Positions 36,668 to 45,532 of a stretch of 64,000 nt of DNA are shown here, one piece after another. The notes below the pieces were generated by a model that made no database searches, was not told the DNA's origin, and saw only the letters and a program-made list of their open reading frames with translations. The position numbers and the translations under genes were made by a program. The stretch is from Allopusillimonas sp008369125 (GTDB lineage Bacteria; Pseudomonadota; Gammaproteobacteria; Burkholderiales; Burkholderiaceae_B): positions 1-64,000 of the forward strand of contig NZ_VOAY01000006.1 in the NCBI RefSeq assembly GCF_008369125.1, read 5' to 3'. Numbering within the stretch: the stretch's first letter is position 1; each line of letters begins with the position of its first letter.

Positions 36668-37384
36668 CTATCGACCCGCAATGCTGCCACCACCGTCTAC
36701 ACCGAGCTCTTGACCAGTGATGTAGCCTGCATCATCGCTCAAAAGAAAAGATACGGCGGCCGCCACATCGGCGGGGGTGCCAAGCCGGGCCATAGGAATG
36801 GAAGCCAGTGAACGTTTCTCGGCATCACTGCCCTCGGGGTGATTGACCCGAAACAGTTCAGTTTCGACCGGGCCAGGCGACACCGCATTAACGGTGATGC
36901 CGAAAGGTGCAAGCTCAAGCGCCCAGGTTCGCGTGCAACCAATTAATGCGCTTTTGGCGGCAGAATAGCTGGTGCGGTCTCTGCTGCCATGTGTCACCCG
37001 GCTGCAAATATTGACGATACGGCCATTTTTTCGTGACTTCATGGCTGGCACAAATGCCTGGGTAACCTGAACCGCAACCCGCACGTTAAGGTCTAGCACC
37101 TGATACAGCGAGGCCAGGTCTATCTCACCGAGCGGTTCAGGCTTGACCAGGCCAACATTATTGACCACCCCATCAACCGGGTATTTTTCACGTATGACGC
37201 GCAGCATGTCTTCGGTCTCGCCGGCGTTGGCCAGATCACACGAATACAGATAGCCAGGGAAGTCAATATCTTGCGTATTCCTGGCCAACCCTACGACATG
37301 ACAGCCCATATCGGCCAACCGACGACTGATCGCCCAACCTATGCCTTTTGTGGCACCCGTTACCAGAACACATTTGTCTTTCAT
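36668..37384 (-). CDS. Short-chain dehydrogenase/reductase (FabG-like)
   Basis: A 238-residue Rossmann enzyme with the cofactor motif TGATKGIG near residues 9-16, NNVGL near 80, and the catalytic Ser-Tyr-Lys (YSAAK near residue 141). The end YITGQELGVDGGGSI is typical of FabG-like reductases. NAD(P) preference and substrate are unknown. Its ATG overlaps the alr stop, so it is coupled to alanine racemase. Confidence 0.85.
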   Translation of the reverse strand: MKDKCVLVTGATKGIGWAISRRLADMGCHVVGLARNTQDIDFPGYLYSCDLANAGETEDMLRVIREKYPVDGVVNNVGLVKPEPLGEIDLASLYQVLDLNVRVAVQVTQAFVPAMKSRKNGRIVNICSRVTHGSRDRTSYSAAKSALIGCTRTWALELAPFGITVNAVSPGPVETELFRVNHPEGSDAEKRSLASIPMARLGTPADVAAAVSFLLSDDAGYITGQELGVDGGGSIAGR

Positions 37385-38523
37385 GTTTGTTTCTCCTCAA
37401 GAATGACTTTCGGCACTCGGGGTGCCACCGCACACATTAATTCATAGCCAATGGTTCCGGCAGCCGTGGCTACCTCATCGATTGAAGGCCCCCCCTCACC
37501 CCAAAGCACGACAGGCGCGCCAACCTGTGCGTGGAGCACGGGGTCAAGATCGACAGCCAGCATGTCCATCGATACCCGACCAAGCAGGCGTGTACGCACC
37601 CCGTCTACCGTGACGGGCGTGCCGGTTACTGCATGCCGTGGATAACCGTCTGCATAGCCACATGCCACGATGCCTATTCGAGTATTTTTGCTTGCAATAA
37701 AAACATGCCCGTAGCCGACACCCGCACCGGCGGCGACAGTGCGCACGCTAATAAGGCGCGACGCCAGCGTCATGGCGGGGCGCAGGCCTAGCTGTGCTGC
37801 AGACCTGTCGGCAAAAGGCGATGCGCCATAAAGACAGATGCCAGGACGCACCCATTGCCCGTCATCGCCACCAACGCCAGCCCACAACCCAGGCGTGAGC
37901 GTGGCGGCTGAATTGCAGACGCTGACGGCGCCAGGCAGGCCTTGCGTGGCCTGACGAAACACATCAAGCTGCTGTCGCGTCACCTGTGCATCGTCGTCAG
38001 CGCGGGCAAAGTGTGTCATCTTGCCCACACTGGCCAGCAGGCCACGGTCTACAAAGCCCATGGCCCTGGCATAGGCATCGCGAAAACGGGCCGGTGAAAA
38101 GCCCAGGCGACTCATGCCGCTATCGAGCTTAATGAACGCGTCAATGGGTTTGGACAACCGGGCCGCATTTAGCATGTCCAGTTGTTCGGCGGTGTGTATC
38201 GTGGTGGTCAGGCGGTATTCATCCAGCACAGCCAGATCACGCGGCTCGAAAAAACCTTCGAGCAGCAAGATGGGGCCGGTCCAGCCGAGCTGTCGACACT
38301 GCACAGCCTCTTCAAGATCAAGCATGGCCAGGCCGTCGGCCCGGTTAAAGGCGCGCACAGCCGGCTCAATACCATGCCCATAACCACGGGCCTTGATGAC
38401 AGCCCAAACGCGCGGAGTCACGCTGCCAGCGGGAACGGCTGGACGGCCCATTTGCGCCGTCACTGTCTTCAGGTTGTGGATCAGAGACGGTACCGAAATG
38501 GTGGCCGAAATGGGGCGAGGCAT
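37381..38523 (-). CDS. alr: Alanine racemase
   Basis: PLP enzyme producing D-alanine for peptidoglycan, 380 residues. The PLP lysine is K44 in VIKARGYGHG, a variant of the common KANAYGHG motif, and the second catalytic tyrosine lies in the C-terminal domain near GYGHVF. GGAG before ATG 38523 favours this start over a GTG six codons earlier. The alr-radA neighbourhood is usual in betaproteobacteria. It diverges from hpnC. Confidence 0.93.
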   Translation of the reverse strand: MPRPISATISVPSLIHNLKTVTAQMGRPAVPAGSVTPRVWAVIKARGYGHGIEPAVRAFNRADGLAMLDLEEAVQCRQLGWTGPILLLEGFFEPRDLAVLDEYRLTTTIHTAEQLDMLNAARLSKPIDAFIKLDSGMSRLGFSPARFRDAYARAMGFVDRGLLASVGKMTHFARADDDAQVTRQQLDVFRQATQGLPGAVSVCNSAATLTPGLWAGVGGDDGQWVRPGICLYGASPFADRSAAQLGLRPAMTLASRLISVRTVAAGAGVGYGHVFIASKNTRIGIVACGYADGYPRHAVTGTPVTVDGVRTRLLGRVSMDMLAVDLDPVLHAQVGAPVVLWGEGGPSIDEVATAAGTIGYELMCAVAPRVPKVILEEKQT

Positions 38524-38590
38524 TGTTTCTCCGTGTTGCACAGCCGCCAGGACAAAGTAGTAGGTCGATACTGCCTTATACTCGGCGCCT

Positions 38591-39577
38591 ATGGCTGTTG
38601 ATCATTATGAAAACTTCCCGGTTGCATCGTTGCTCTTGCCGCGACGCCTGCGCACGCCGGTTAAAAACCTATACCGTTTTGCACGTAGTGCAGATGATAT
38701 CGCTGATGAGGGCGACGCGCAGCCTTCACAACGCCTGGCGCTGCTGGGGAGCTACCGCGATGCCCTGCAGCAGATAGGCCAGGGTCGCCTCCAGCTTGCG
38801 CCTGACGACCCTCGCCATGCGGTATTCGAACCACTGGCGCAGACCATACGCCAGCACGCCCTGCCCTTGCAACCGTTTTTTGACCTACTGTCTGCGTTTG
38901 AACAAGATGTCATTACAACCCGGTATGACAACGATGTAGCGCTGTTCGATTATTGCCGACGCTCGGCCAACCCGGTGGGCCACCTTATGTTGCATCTTTA
39001 CGAGGCAGCAACCCGCGACAATCTGGCACACTCTGACGCCATATGCACAGGCCTACAATTGACCAATTTTTGGCAGGATGTTGCCATAGACTGGGGCAAA
39101 GAGCGGGTTTACCTACCACTTGCCAGACTGAAACAGCACGGGCTTGGTACAGACTACATTCAGGCCCGCTGCCTGTCGGCACTGCATACGCCCTCCACCA
39201 ATGCGTCAGGCTTACCCGAAAACAGCCACCCGTCTTACGCACCCATAGACGCTGCCCTGCAGCCCCAGCCACCTCTGGAAGCGACCACCAGCGCTCATGG
39301 CCCGTTAGTGGGCGCGCAGCAGTCCACTACCCGAGCAGATCATGCTTGGCAAGCCTTGATGCGGGCTCAGGTGGCGCAAGCGCGCGAGCAACTGCTGTCT
39401 GGCCTGCCGTTGGCACACCGGCTTCCCGGGCGCATTGGCTTTGAACTAAAACTGGTCGTACAGGGGGGGCTTCGTATCCTTGAGCGCCTCGACCAATTAC
39501 ACTATGACATATTCACCCATCGCCCAACGCTCAAAAAACGCGACTGGGCGCTGATGGTCTGGCGCGCGTGGCGCTGA
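38591..39577 (+). CDS. hpnC: Hydroxysqualene synthase HpnC
   Basis: Second step of the bacterial HpnCDE route to squalene: converts presqualene diphosphate to hydroxysqualene. The 328 residues begin HYENFPVASLLLPRRLR, typical of HpnC, with the first aspartate-rich motif ARSADDIADEGD near residue 35 and the second region LTNFWQDVAIDWGKERVYLP near 155. A low-complexity Pro/Ala/Ser-rich insertion lies near 200-245. It heads hpnC-D-E. Confidence 0.92.
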   Translation: MAVDHYENFPVASLLLPRRLRTPVKNLYRFARSADDIADEGDAQPSQRLALLGSYRDALQQIGQGRLQLAPDDPRHAVFEPLAQTIRQHALPLQPFFDLLSAFEQDVITTRYDNDVALFDYCRRSANPVGHLMLHLYEAATRDNLAHSDAICTGLQLTNFWQDVAIDWGKERVYLPLARLKQHGLGTDYIQARCLSALHTPSTNASGLPENSHPSYAPIDAALQPQPPLEATTSAHGPLVGAQQSTTRADHAWQALMRAQVAQAREQLLSGLPLAHRLPGRIGFELKLVVQGGLRILERLDQLHYDIFTHRPTLKKRDWALMVWRAWR

Positions 39578-39724
39578 GTTACGGCAGAACGCACTCTCAC
39601 CAACCATGGACTAAAACTCATGGTATTTGGAGGGCCTCTCGCCTTCAACGCCGCAACGCCGCTGACCAGCATTGCCATATCACCCGGGCCGGCCACTCTT
39701 TTACCTATATCGACCACATCACCA

Positions 39725-40588
39725 ATGAGTCCTGACGAATATTGCCAGAATAAGGCCGCGCAGAGCGGGTCCAGTTTTTACTACTCTTTTCTGTTCCTTC
39801 CTCCCGAACGGCGCAAAGCCATTACCGCGCTTTATGCCTTCTGCCGAGAGGTCGACGACGTGGTCGATGAGTGCACTGACCCTTCGGTGGCGCGCATGAA
39901 GCTGGCGTGGTGGCGAGGCCAGATCGAACAGATGTTCAAGGGGCATACCGAGCACCCGGTCATGCAGGCGCTGGCACCACATGTCCAGGCTTTTGACATT
40001 ACAGAGAAAAGACTGGATGCAGTGGTGGACGGCATGGAAATGGATCTTTACCACGACAACTACCCTGATTGGCCCGGTCTTGAAAAATACTGCTGGCACG
40101 CCGCCGGCGTGGTGGGTGAGATGTCGGCAGGTATTTTTGGCTATAAACGCCCCGAAACACTGGTCTACGCGGCAAAACTCGGCCTTGCGTTCCAGCTGAC
40201 CAACATCATCCGCGATGTGGGCGATGATGCACGACGCGAGCGCATCTACCTGCCTCTGGAAGACCTAGCGCGCTTTAATGTCACCGTAGACGAAATTCTT
40301 GACCGCCAATACTCTGACCGTTTTGTCGCCTTAATGAAGTTTGAAACCGAGCGCGCACGTCAGTGCTACCGCGAGGCCATGTTGGCATTGCCGGAAGAAG
40401 ACCGCCGTGCCCAGCGCCCGGGGCTACTGATGGCAGCCATTTACCACACGCTGCTGGATGAAATCGAGCGCGACAACTGGCAGGTACTGGATCAGCGCAT
40501 TTCGCTCACGCCTATACGCAAGTTCTGGCTAGCCTGGAAAACCTGGGTATCGGGCGGACGGGGGCTAACCCGGCGCCTAAGCCATTAA
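39725..40588 (+). CDS. hpnD: Presqualene diphosphate synthase HpnD
   Basis: Head-to-head condensation of two farnesyl diphosphates to presqualene diphosphate. The 287 residues carry CREVDDVVDECTD near residue 40 and the second aspartate-rich motif LTNIIRDVGDDARRERIYLP near 155. The frame is open 35 codons further upstream, but that extension lacks family character, and ATG 39725 gives the standard MSPDEYCQNKAAQSGSSFYY start. Translation order in the operon is C, D, E. Confidence 0.93.
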   Translation: MSPDEYCQNKAAQSGSSFYYSFLFLPPERRKAITALYAFCREVDDVVDECTDPSVARMKLAWWRGQIEQMFKGHTEHPVMQALAPHVQAFDITEKRLDAVVDGMEMDLYHDNYPDWPGLEKYCWHAAGVVGEMSAGIFGYKRPETLVYAAKLGLAFQLTNIIRDVGDDARRERIYLPLEDLARFNVTVDEILDRQYSDRFVALMKFETERARQCYREAMLALPEEDRRAQRPGLLMAAIYHTLLDEIERDNWQVLDQRISLTPIRKFWLAWKTWVSGGRGLTRRLSH

Positions 40589-40603
40589 CATGGCCCTGCA
40601 CGT

Positions 40604-42013
40604 ATGCGCATAGCCGTGATCGGCGCGGGGTGGGCAGGGCTGGCGGCCGCTGTGCGTGCGAAGCAACTGGGGCACACCGCAGACGTATTCGAAGCAGGCC
40701 AGGTGCCTGGCGGCAGAGCCCGTCGCGTTTGGTCGCGAGCACTGGGTGCACACATTGACAACGGCCAGCACATTTTGCTGGCAGCCTACACCGAAACACT
40801 TGCGCTGATGCGCGAACTCAGGCTTGATCCCGAAGCACTGTTTTATCGCGAGCGCCTCACCCTGCAAAGCGCAGACGGCCATTTTTCACTTAGCTCGTTG
40901 CCTTTACCCGCCCCTTTCAATTTGCTGGGTGGCGTTTTGCTGGCCCGGGGCCTTGCCCCTGCCGAAAAGCTTCGCCTTATCGCCCTGTGCGCACGATTGC
41001 GCCAGCGCAACTGGCTCACTACACCTGGCCTGACCGTAGCCCAATGGTTGGCCCAGGGAGCTCAAAGCCCGCGCGTTGTGCAGGCCTTCTGGCGCCCTCT
41101 GTGTGTAGCCGCCCTGAACACGCCACCCGATGAGGCCTGTGCACAGTTGTTTGCCAATGTACTGCGAGACAGCGTAGGCGGGAGCACCGCCGCTTCGGGG
41201 GTATTGATCCCGCGCACTGATCTTTCACGGTTATGGCCAGAACGGGCGGCACAGTATCTGGAATTTGCTGAAGATTCGGGCGAGCATATTGAACATTACC
41301 CGCCCAGCCGTCTAAAACTGGGGCATACGGTCAAGCGGCTGTACGCCAGTACAGCCGGCGTAGAAGTGGACGGGGTTAGCTATGACGCAGCTATTGTCGC
41401 TACCAATACTCCGTCGGCTCATCGCCTACTAAGTCAGCTTACGCCAGCTACAGGCTCCGCTCAGTACCTTGAAGCCTTGAGTCGCTTTGATTTTATTCCG
41501 ATCGCCACGATTACCTTTCAGGTCGAGCAAGCCTGGCAACTGCCCCACCCCATGATGCTGCTGCGCGAAGACCCTGGGCAACTTGAATTTGGTCAGTGGC
41601 TGTTTGACCGCAGCATGTATGCCCGCCAAGCCGGCGCAACACCAGCGAACGGCAACGCAGAAGATACTGCACCCGCGCTGCTGCATGTCGTCATTAGCGA
41701 TGCACGCGCCATGATGGCCCATGCGCAGGAGGATGTTGTATCGGCTGTCGCCCGACAAGTGCAGATGCAGGCAAACAAATCAGGCACCAGGGCGCCGATT
41801 TGCGGCCACCATGTCATTGTGGAGAAACGTGCGACGTTTGCCGCGAGACCCGGGCTGATACGTCCATCGAACTTAAGCCCCTGGCCTCGCATTGCGGTGG
41901 CCGGTGACTGGACTGACACCGGCTACCCCGGCGTTCTTGAAGGTGCTGTACGCAGTGGTCGCCAAGCCGCCGACAGCCTGTCGAAACAACTCGGTGAGCT
42001 TGCTCTACCCTGA
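40604..42013 (+). CDS. hpnE: Hydroxysqualene dehydroxylase HpnE
   Basis: FAD-dependent amine-oxidase-fold enzyme that reduces hydroxysqualene to squalene. The N-terminal dinucleotide motif is IAVIGAGWAGLAAAVRA followed by the acidic end DVFEAG; the C-terminal FAD motif is VAGDWTDTGYPGVLEGAVRSG (in two halves) near residues 430-450. At 469 residues it is of normal length. It completes squalene synthesis for hopanoids; no squalene-hopene cyclase gene is in this window. Confidence 0.9.
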   Translation: MRIAVIGAGWAGLAAAVRAKQLGHTADVFEAGQVPGGRARRVWSRALGAHIDNGQHILLAAYTETLALMRELRLDPEALFYRERLTLQSADGHFSLSSLPLPAPFNLLGGVLLARGLAPAEKLRLIALCARLRQRNWLTTPGLTVAQWLAQGAQSPRVVQAFWRPLCVAALNTPPDEACAQLFANVLRDSVGGSTAASGVLIPRTDLSRLWPERAAQYLEFAEDSGEHIEHYPPSRLKLGHTVKRLYASTAGVEVDGVSYDAAIVATNTPSAHRLLSQLTPATGSAQYLEALSRFDFIPIATITFQVEQAWQLPHPMMLLREDPGQLEFGQWLFDRSMYARQAGATPANGNAEDTAPALLHVVISDARAMMAHAQEDVVSAVARQVQMQANKSGTRAPICGHHVIVEKRATFAARPGLIRPSNLSPWPRIAVAGDWTDTGYPGVLEGAVRSGRQAADSLSKQLGELALP

Positions 42014-42023
42014 CTCGAAAAGC

Positions 42024-42428
42024 CTAGCTGCCCAGACCCAGCCATCGCACAGTGGCATATCCCAGCGCAGTCAACACCAGACTGCCAAGCAGGCTCAGGC
42101 CTGCATACCCCAGCCCCATGAGCACATACCCACGCTCAAGCATGCCCATGGTCTCGGCCGAAAACGTCGAGAAGGTGGTCAGCCCGCCTAAAAACCCCGT
42201 GACTAGCCCCAGACGCACCCACACTGGCACCTCTGGGTACAACGACAGCACACCCAGCGCCAGCCCAATGAGATAGCCGCCGCCCATATTGGCAGCCAGC
42301 GTGCCCCAGGGCAGGGTCGACCCCTGATGCGTCAGCCATAGCCCAAGCAACCAACGCAACATCGCGCCCAGCGCCGCACCCACACCTATCGCCAGAAAAT
42401 TACCTGCCGTCAGCATGGCACTAAACAC
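42024..42428 (-). CDS. crcB: Fluoride exporter Fluc/CrcB
   Basis: A 134-residue four-helix dual-topology fluoride channel. It has the conserved Asn region NMGGGYLIG near residue 47 and the pore motif GFLGGLTTFSTFS near residue 80 with its phenylalanines. An alternative start four codons in (42416) is equally plausible. It converges with hpnE. No fluoride riboswitch is recognisable upstream, where a 39-bp repeat array lies instead. Confidence 0.9.
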   Translation of the reverse strand: MFSAMLTAGNFLAIGVGAALGAMLRWLLGLWLTHQGSTLPWGTLAANMGGGYLIGLALGVLSLYPEVPVWVRLGLVTGFLGGLTTFSTFSAETMGMLERGYVLMGLGYAGLSLLGSLVLTALGYATVRWLGLGS

Positions 42429-42514
42429 CTGGCTGATGCCACCCGTTTAGCGTCAGGGCTGGGCTCGAACACGCCCATGCGCCAACACGGTGACGCGACG
42501 CCTGCAGGGTAATC

Positions 42515-42670
42515 AGGCTCAGACCGCACCCGATGTGTGCCCGATAGATGAACAAGCATCGTCCGTACTGGGCACATGCTGGTCATGTATGCGAAATCAA
42601 TCGGTGCCGGATGCATGCTCGACATGTAATCAGGCTCAGTTTGTACCTGACGCGTGCTGAATAATATAGT
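42515..42670 (-). repeat. Diverged 39-bp tandem repeat starting inside the thrC 3' end
   Basis: Four consecutive 39-bp units occupy 42632-42670, 42593-42631, 42554-42592 and 42515-42553. The first includes the last eleven codons and stop of thrC. The first and last units share AGGCTCAG and a following GYACC-YGAYGYGTGC pattern; the middle two share GCATG and ACATG blocks. The array fills the gap between thrC and crcB and keeps the minus-strand frame open past the thrC stop in another phase. Confidence 0.6.
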
Positions 42671-44051
42671 CGCGCACAAGCTCAAGCTTGCAGTCCATGA
42701 CGGCAACCCGCTGTGGCAGCTGCGAGAGATTTTGCAGGTGTGCAGGCAGGGGCGCCGGCTTACCAGTGGCCTCGAGTATGGTCTCGCCAAATTTAGCCGG
42801 CAAGGCGGTCTCTAGTACCAGCATGGGAATGCCCTCTTCGACAAATGACGCGCCCACTTTAATGCCGTCGGCTGTGTGCGGGTCAACGAGCAGGCCAGTT
42901 TCTTTTTGCACCTCACGTATCGTGTGCAGCCGGTCGGCGTGCGTGCTAACCCCTGCGACAAAGCCATAGCGCGACTCGAACAGCGGCTTGAGCTCGCTGA
43001 GATCAAAGTAACCGTCGCGCGCCAATGCCTGCCAGCAGGCATTAACCCGCGCGGCATCCTGGTCGAGCAAGTCAAAGACAAAGCGCTCAAAGTTGGACGC
43101 GCGTGAAATATCCATAGACGGGCTTGAGGTGGCATGCGTTTCTGCTGCCGGGCGCGGTCGGTAAATACCTGTGCGGAAAAACTCTTCGAGCACATTGTTT
43201 TCGTTGGTAGCCAGCACCAGGCGACGTACTGGCAGGCCCATCTGACGTGCAATATGCCCGGCAAGAATATTACCGAAGTTACCGGAAGGAACGGCGAAGG
43301 ATACCTGCTGACCAGGCTGGCTAGTTGCGCGCAGCCAGCCCCAGAAGTAATACACGACCTGGGCAGCAATGCGAGCCCAGTTAATGGAGTTGACGGCGCC
43401 AATGTGATAGCGCGCCTTGAAGTCGAGGTCGCCGGCAAGCGCCTTAACGATATCTTGGCATTCATCAAATACGCCGTTTAAGGCAATGTTATGAATATTG
43501 GCGTCTTGCAGCGTGTACATTTGGGCACGCTGAAAATCGCTCATACGCCCCTGGGGCGACAGCATAAACACCGTGACACCGCGTTTGCCGCGCAAGGCAT
43601 ACTCGGCGGCCGAACCCGTATCACCCGATGTGGCACCCAGGATATTAATGCAGGCGTCACGCTTGCTCAGCACGTACTCGAACGCCTGCCCCAGAAACTG
43701 CATGGCCATATCTTTAAAAGCCAGCGTAGGCCCTTCAGAAAGCCCCAACAGTTGCATGCCGTGATTGAGCGGTTTAAGTGGAACAATGGCCTCGCTACCG
43801 AACACATCGGCCCGATAGGCGGCGTGCGTCAATCGGTTTAAATCAGCGTGAGGGATGTCATCAATGAACACGCTGAGAATTTGCGTGGCCAACTGCGCAT
43901 ACGTAAGGCCGCGCCACGATGCCAGTGTTTCGGCATCAATGCGTGGAAGGCTTTCAGGTATAGCCAGCCCGCCATCGGGCGCCAGGCCTTCCAGCAGGAT
44001 GTCGGAAAAAGGCATGGGCGTCATGCCGCCACGGGTTGAACGGTATTTCAT
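42636..44051 (-). CDS. thrC: Threonine synthase
   Basis: PLP enzyme converting O-phosphohomoserine to threonine, 471 residues as usual for the long bacterial form. The PLP lysine is K113 in LAFKDMAMQF, and a glycine-rich phosphate cup follows (GATSGDTGSA). Its start overlaps the hom stop as ATGA. The C-terminal codons are part of a 39-bp repeat array. Confidence 0.95.
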   Translation of the reverse strand: MKYRSTRGGMTPMPFSDILLEGLAPDGGLAIPESLPRIDAETLASWRGLTYAQLATQILSVFIDDIPHADLNRLTHAAYRADVFGSEAIVPLKPLNHGMQLLGLSEGPTLAFKDMAMQFLGQAFEYVLSKRDACINILGATSGDTGSAAEYALRGKRGVTVFMLSPQGRMSDFQRAQMYTLQDANIHNIALNGVFDECQDIVKALAGDLDFKARYHIGAVNSINWARIAAQVVYYFWGWLRATSQPGQQVSFAVPSGNFGNILAGHIARQMGLPVRRLVLATNENNVLEEFFRTGIYRPRPAAETHATSSPSMDISRASNFERFVFDLLDQDAARVNACWQALARDGYFDLSELKPLFESRYGFVAGVSTHADRLHTIREVQKETGLLVDPHTADGIKVGASFVEEGIPMLVLETALPAKFGETILEATGKPAPLPAHLQNLSQLPQRVAVMDCKLELVRDYIIQHASGTN

Positions 44052-45352
44052 AGCAGACTCTCGACCCGCAACCGGGTTACCCCAGAATGAACAAAAGGAA
44101 GGCCAGCAATGCGCTGCAGGGCACTGTCAATGTCGCCCTCACGCGCCTGGTGTGTAAGAAAGATAATTTCGGCCTCGTTGTCACCATAAGGCTCCTGGAA
44201 CATGGAACCTATGGAGATACCCACGTCGGCGAGCAGACGTGCGATGTCGGCAAGCACACCAGGACGGTCTTGCACACGCAGGCGCAAGTAATACGAGGAG
44301 ACAACGTCGGCCATCTCGAGCACCGGGGTGTCATCCATGGCGTCATGCTGAAAGGCCAGGTAAGGCACTCGATGGCCTGGATCAGCCGCCTGCAGACGCG
44401 TAACGTCAACCAGGTCGGCGATTACCGCCGAGGCCGTGGGCATATCGCCTGCACCCTGCCCGTAATACAGCGTAGGGCCGACCACGTCACCGCGCACCAG
44501 CACCGCATTCATGGCGCCCTGCACACTGGCCAGCATAGAATCGGCAGGGACCAGTGTGGGATGCACACGCAGTTCTATGCCCTCGGGGCGACGACGTGTA
44601 ATGCCCAACAGCTTCACCCTGTACCCCAGACGCTCGGCATGCGCCAGGTCTTCTTGGGCGAGGTTGGTGATGCCTTCTGTATACGCCTTTTCAAACTGCA
44701 CCGGTATGCCAAAGGCCAGTGATGCCAGCAGCGACAGCTTGTGCGCGGCGTCTATGCCTTCGATATCAAATGTGGGATCGGCCTCGGCATAACCCAGGCG
44801 CTGGGCGTCTGCCAGCGCCTCATCAAACGACTGGCCTTGCGCCAGCATTTGCGTAAGAATAAAGTTGGTGGTGCCATTGATAATGCCAGCCACCCACTCT
44901 ATACGATTTGCGGTAAGGCCCTCGCGTATAGCCTTGACAATGGGGATGCCACCCGCCACGGCCGCCTCAAAGGTAACCATGACACCACGGTCGCGAGCCG
45001 CCTGGAAGATCTCGTTGCCATGCTCAGCCAGCAAAGCCTTATTGGCTGTGACCACGTGTTTGCCCTGGGCGATGGCTTCCATGATGAGTTCGCGTGCCAG
45101 GGTGTCGCCGCCTATAAGCTCGACCACAATGTCTATGTCAGGATCGCGAACAACCAGCATCGGGTCATCAACAATTTTCAAGGAGTCGCCAACCAGACGC
45201 CTGGCCTTGTCGACATCACGCACTGCCGCAACCGAGACTTCAATGCAGCGGCCAGCACGGCGGGCGATCTCTTCTGCATTTGTATTAAGAACTTTCCAGA
45301 CACCGCCTCCAACGACGCCCAGTCCCAGCAGACCAACTTTTATGGAGCTCAT
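44048..45352 (-). CDS. hom: Homoserine dehydrogenase
   Basis: NAD(P)-dependent reduction of aspartate semialdehyde to homoserine, 434 residues. The N-terminal Rossmann motif is VGLLGLGVVGGGVW; the catalytic domain contains GIINGTTNFIL near residue 160; a C-terminal ACT domain (about 350-430) gives feedback control by threonine. The ATG overlaps a copy of the alaC stop (ATGA) in the left attachment repeat, so before the element arrived hom was directly coupled to alaC, which now lies 13.9 kb away. Confidence 0.96.
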   Translation of the reverse strand: MSSIKVGLLGLGVVGGGVWKVLNTNAEEIARRAGRCIEVSVAAVRDVDKARRLVGDSLKIVDDPMLVVRDPDIDIVVELIGGDTLARELIMEAIAQGKHVVTANKALLAEHGNEIFQAARDRGVMVTFEAAVAGGIPIVKAIREGLTANRIEWVAGIINGTTNFILTQMLAQGQSFDEALADAQRLGYAEADPTFDIEGIDAAHKLSLLASLAFGIPVQFEKAYTEGITNLAQEDLAHAERLGYRVKLLGITRRRPEGIELRVHPTLVPADSMLASVQGAMNAVLVRGDVVGPTLYYGQGAGDMPTASAVIADLVDVTRLQAADPGHRVPYLAFQHDAMDDTPVLEMADVVSSYYLRLRVQDRPGVLADIARLLADVGISIGSMFQEPYGDNEAEIIFLTHQAREGDIDSALQRIAGLPFVHSGVTRLRVESLL

Positions 45353-45432
45353 TTAGCTATACCATCCTTGCGGAACATGTCCTTGATGCCGCGCACCGCC
45401 TGGCGTGTGCGCTGTTCGTTTTCGATAAGGGC
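45338..45432. repeat. Left attachment repeat (attL), 95 bp
   Basis: Identical over 95 bp to 59287-59381. It contains the last 27 codons and stop of alaC plus the first codons of hom; the flanking bases differ (C versus T on the left, C versus G on the right). The copy here leaves an alaC tail with no alaC body immediately before hom. Confidence 0.95.
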
Positions 45433-45488
45433 CCTACAAGCCTTATAAACAAAGGGTTTCAGGATTGCAGGGCGGCAAATAAATGGGC

Positions 45489-45509
45489 TTGGTACAGCAG
45501 GGGAACATT
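45489..45509 (+). repeat. Left subterminal repeat, candidate integrase arm site
   Basis: TTGGTACA followed by GCAGGGGAACATT recurs near the right end at 59029-59049 with 19 of 21 bases identical and in the same orientation. A shared GGGCTT lies just upstream of both copies. The position 57 bp inside attL suits an arm-type integrase or Xis site. Confidence 0.5.
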
Positions 45510-45532
45510 TCCTGAAAAAAAGAGGCTGACTC

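Noticed and set aside
39620..39724. 35-codon N-terminal extension of hpnD
   Set aside because: No similarity to HpnD N-termini, while the internal ATG at 39725 gives the expected start.
42429..42635. Fluoride riboswitch upstream of crcB
   Set aside because: The expected conserved fluoride-aptamer blocks are not visible; the region is a 39-bp repeat array.
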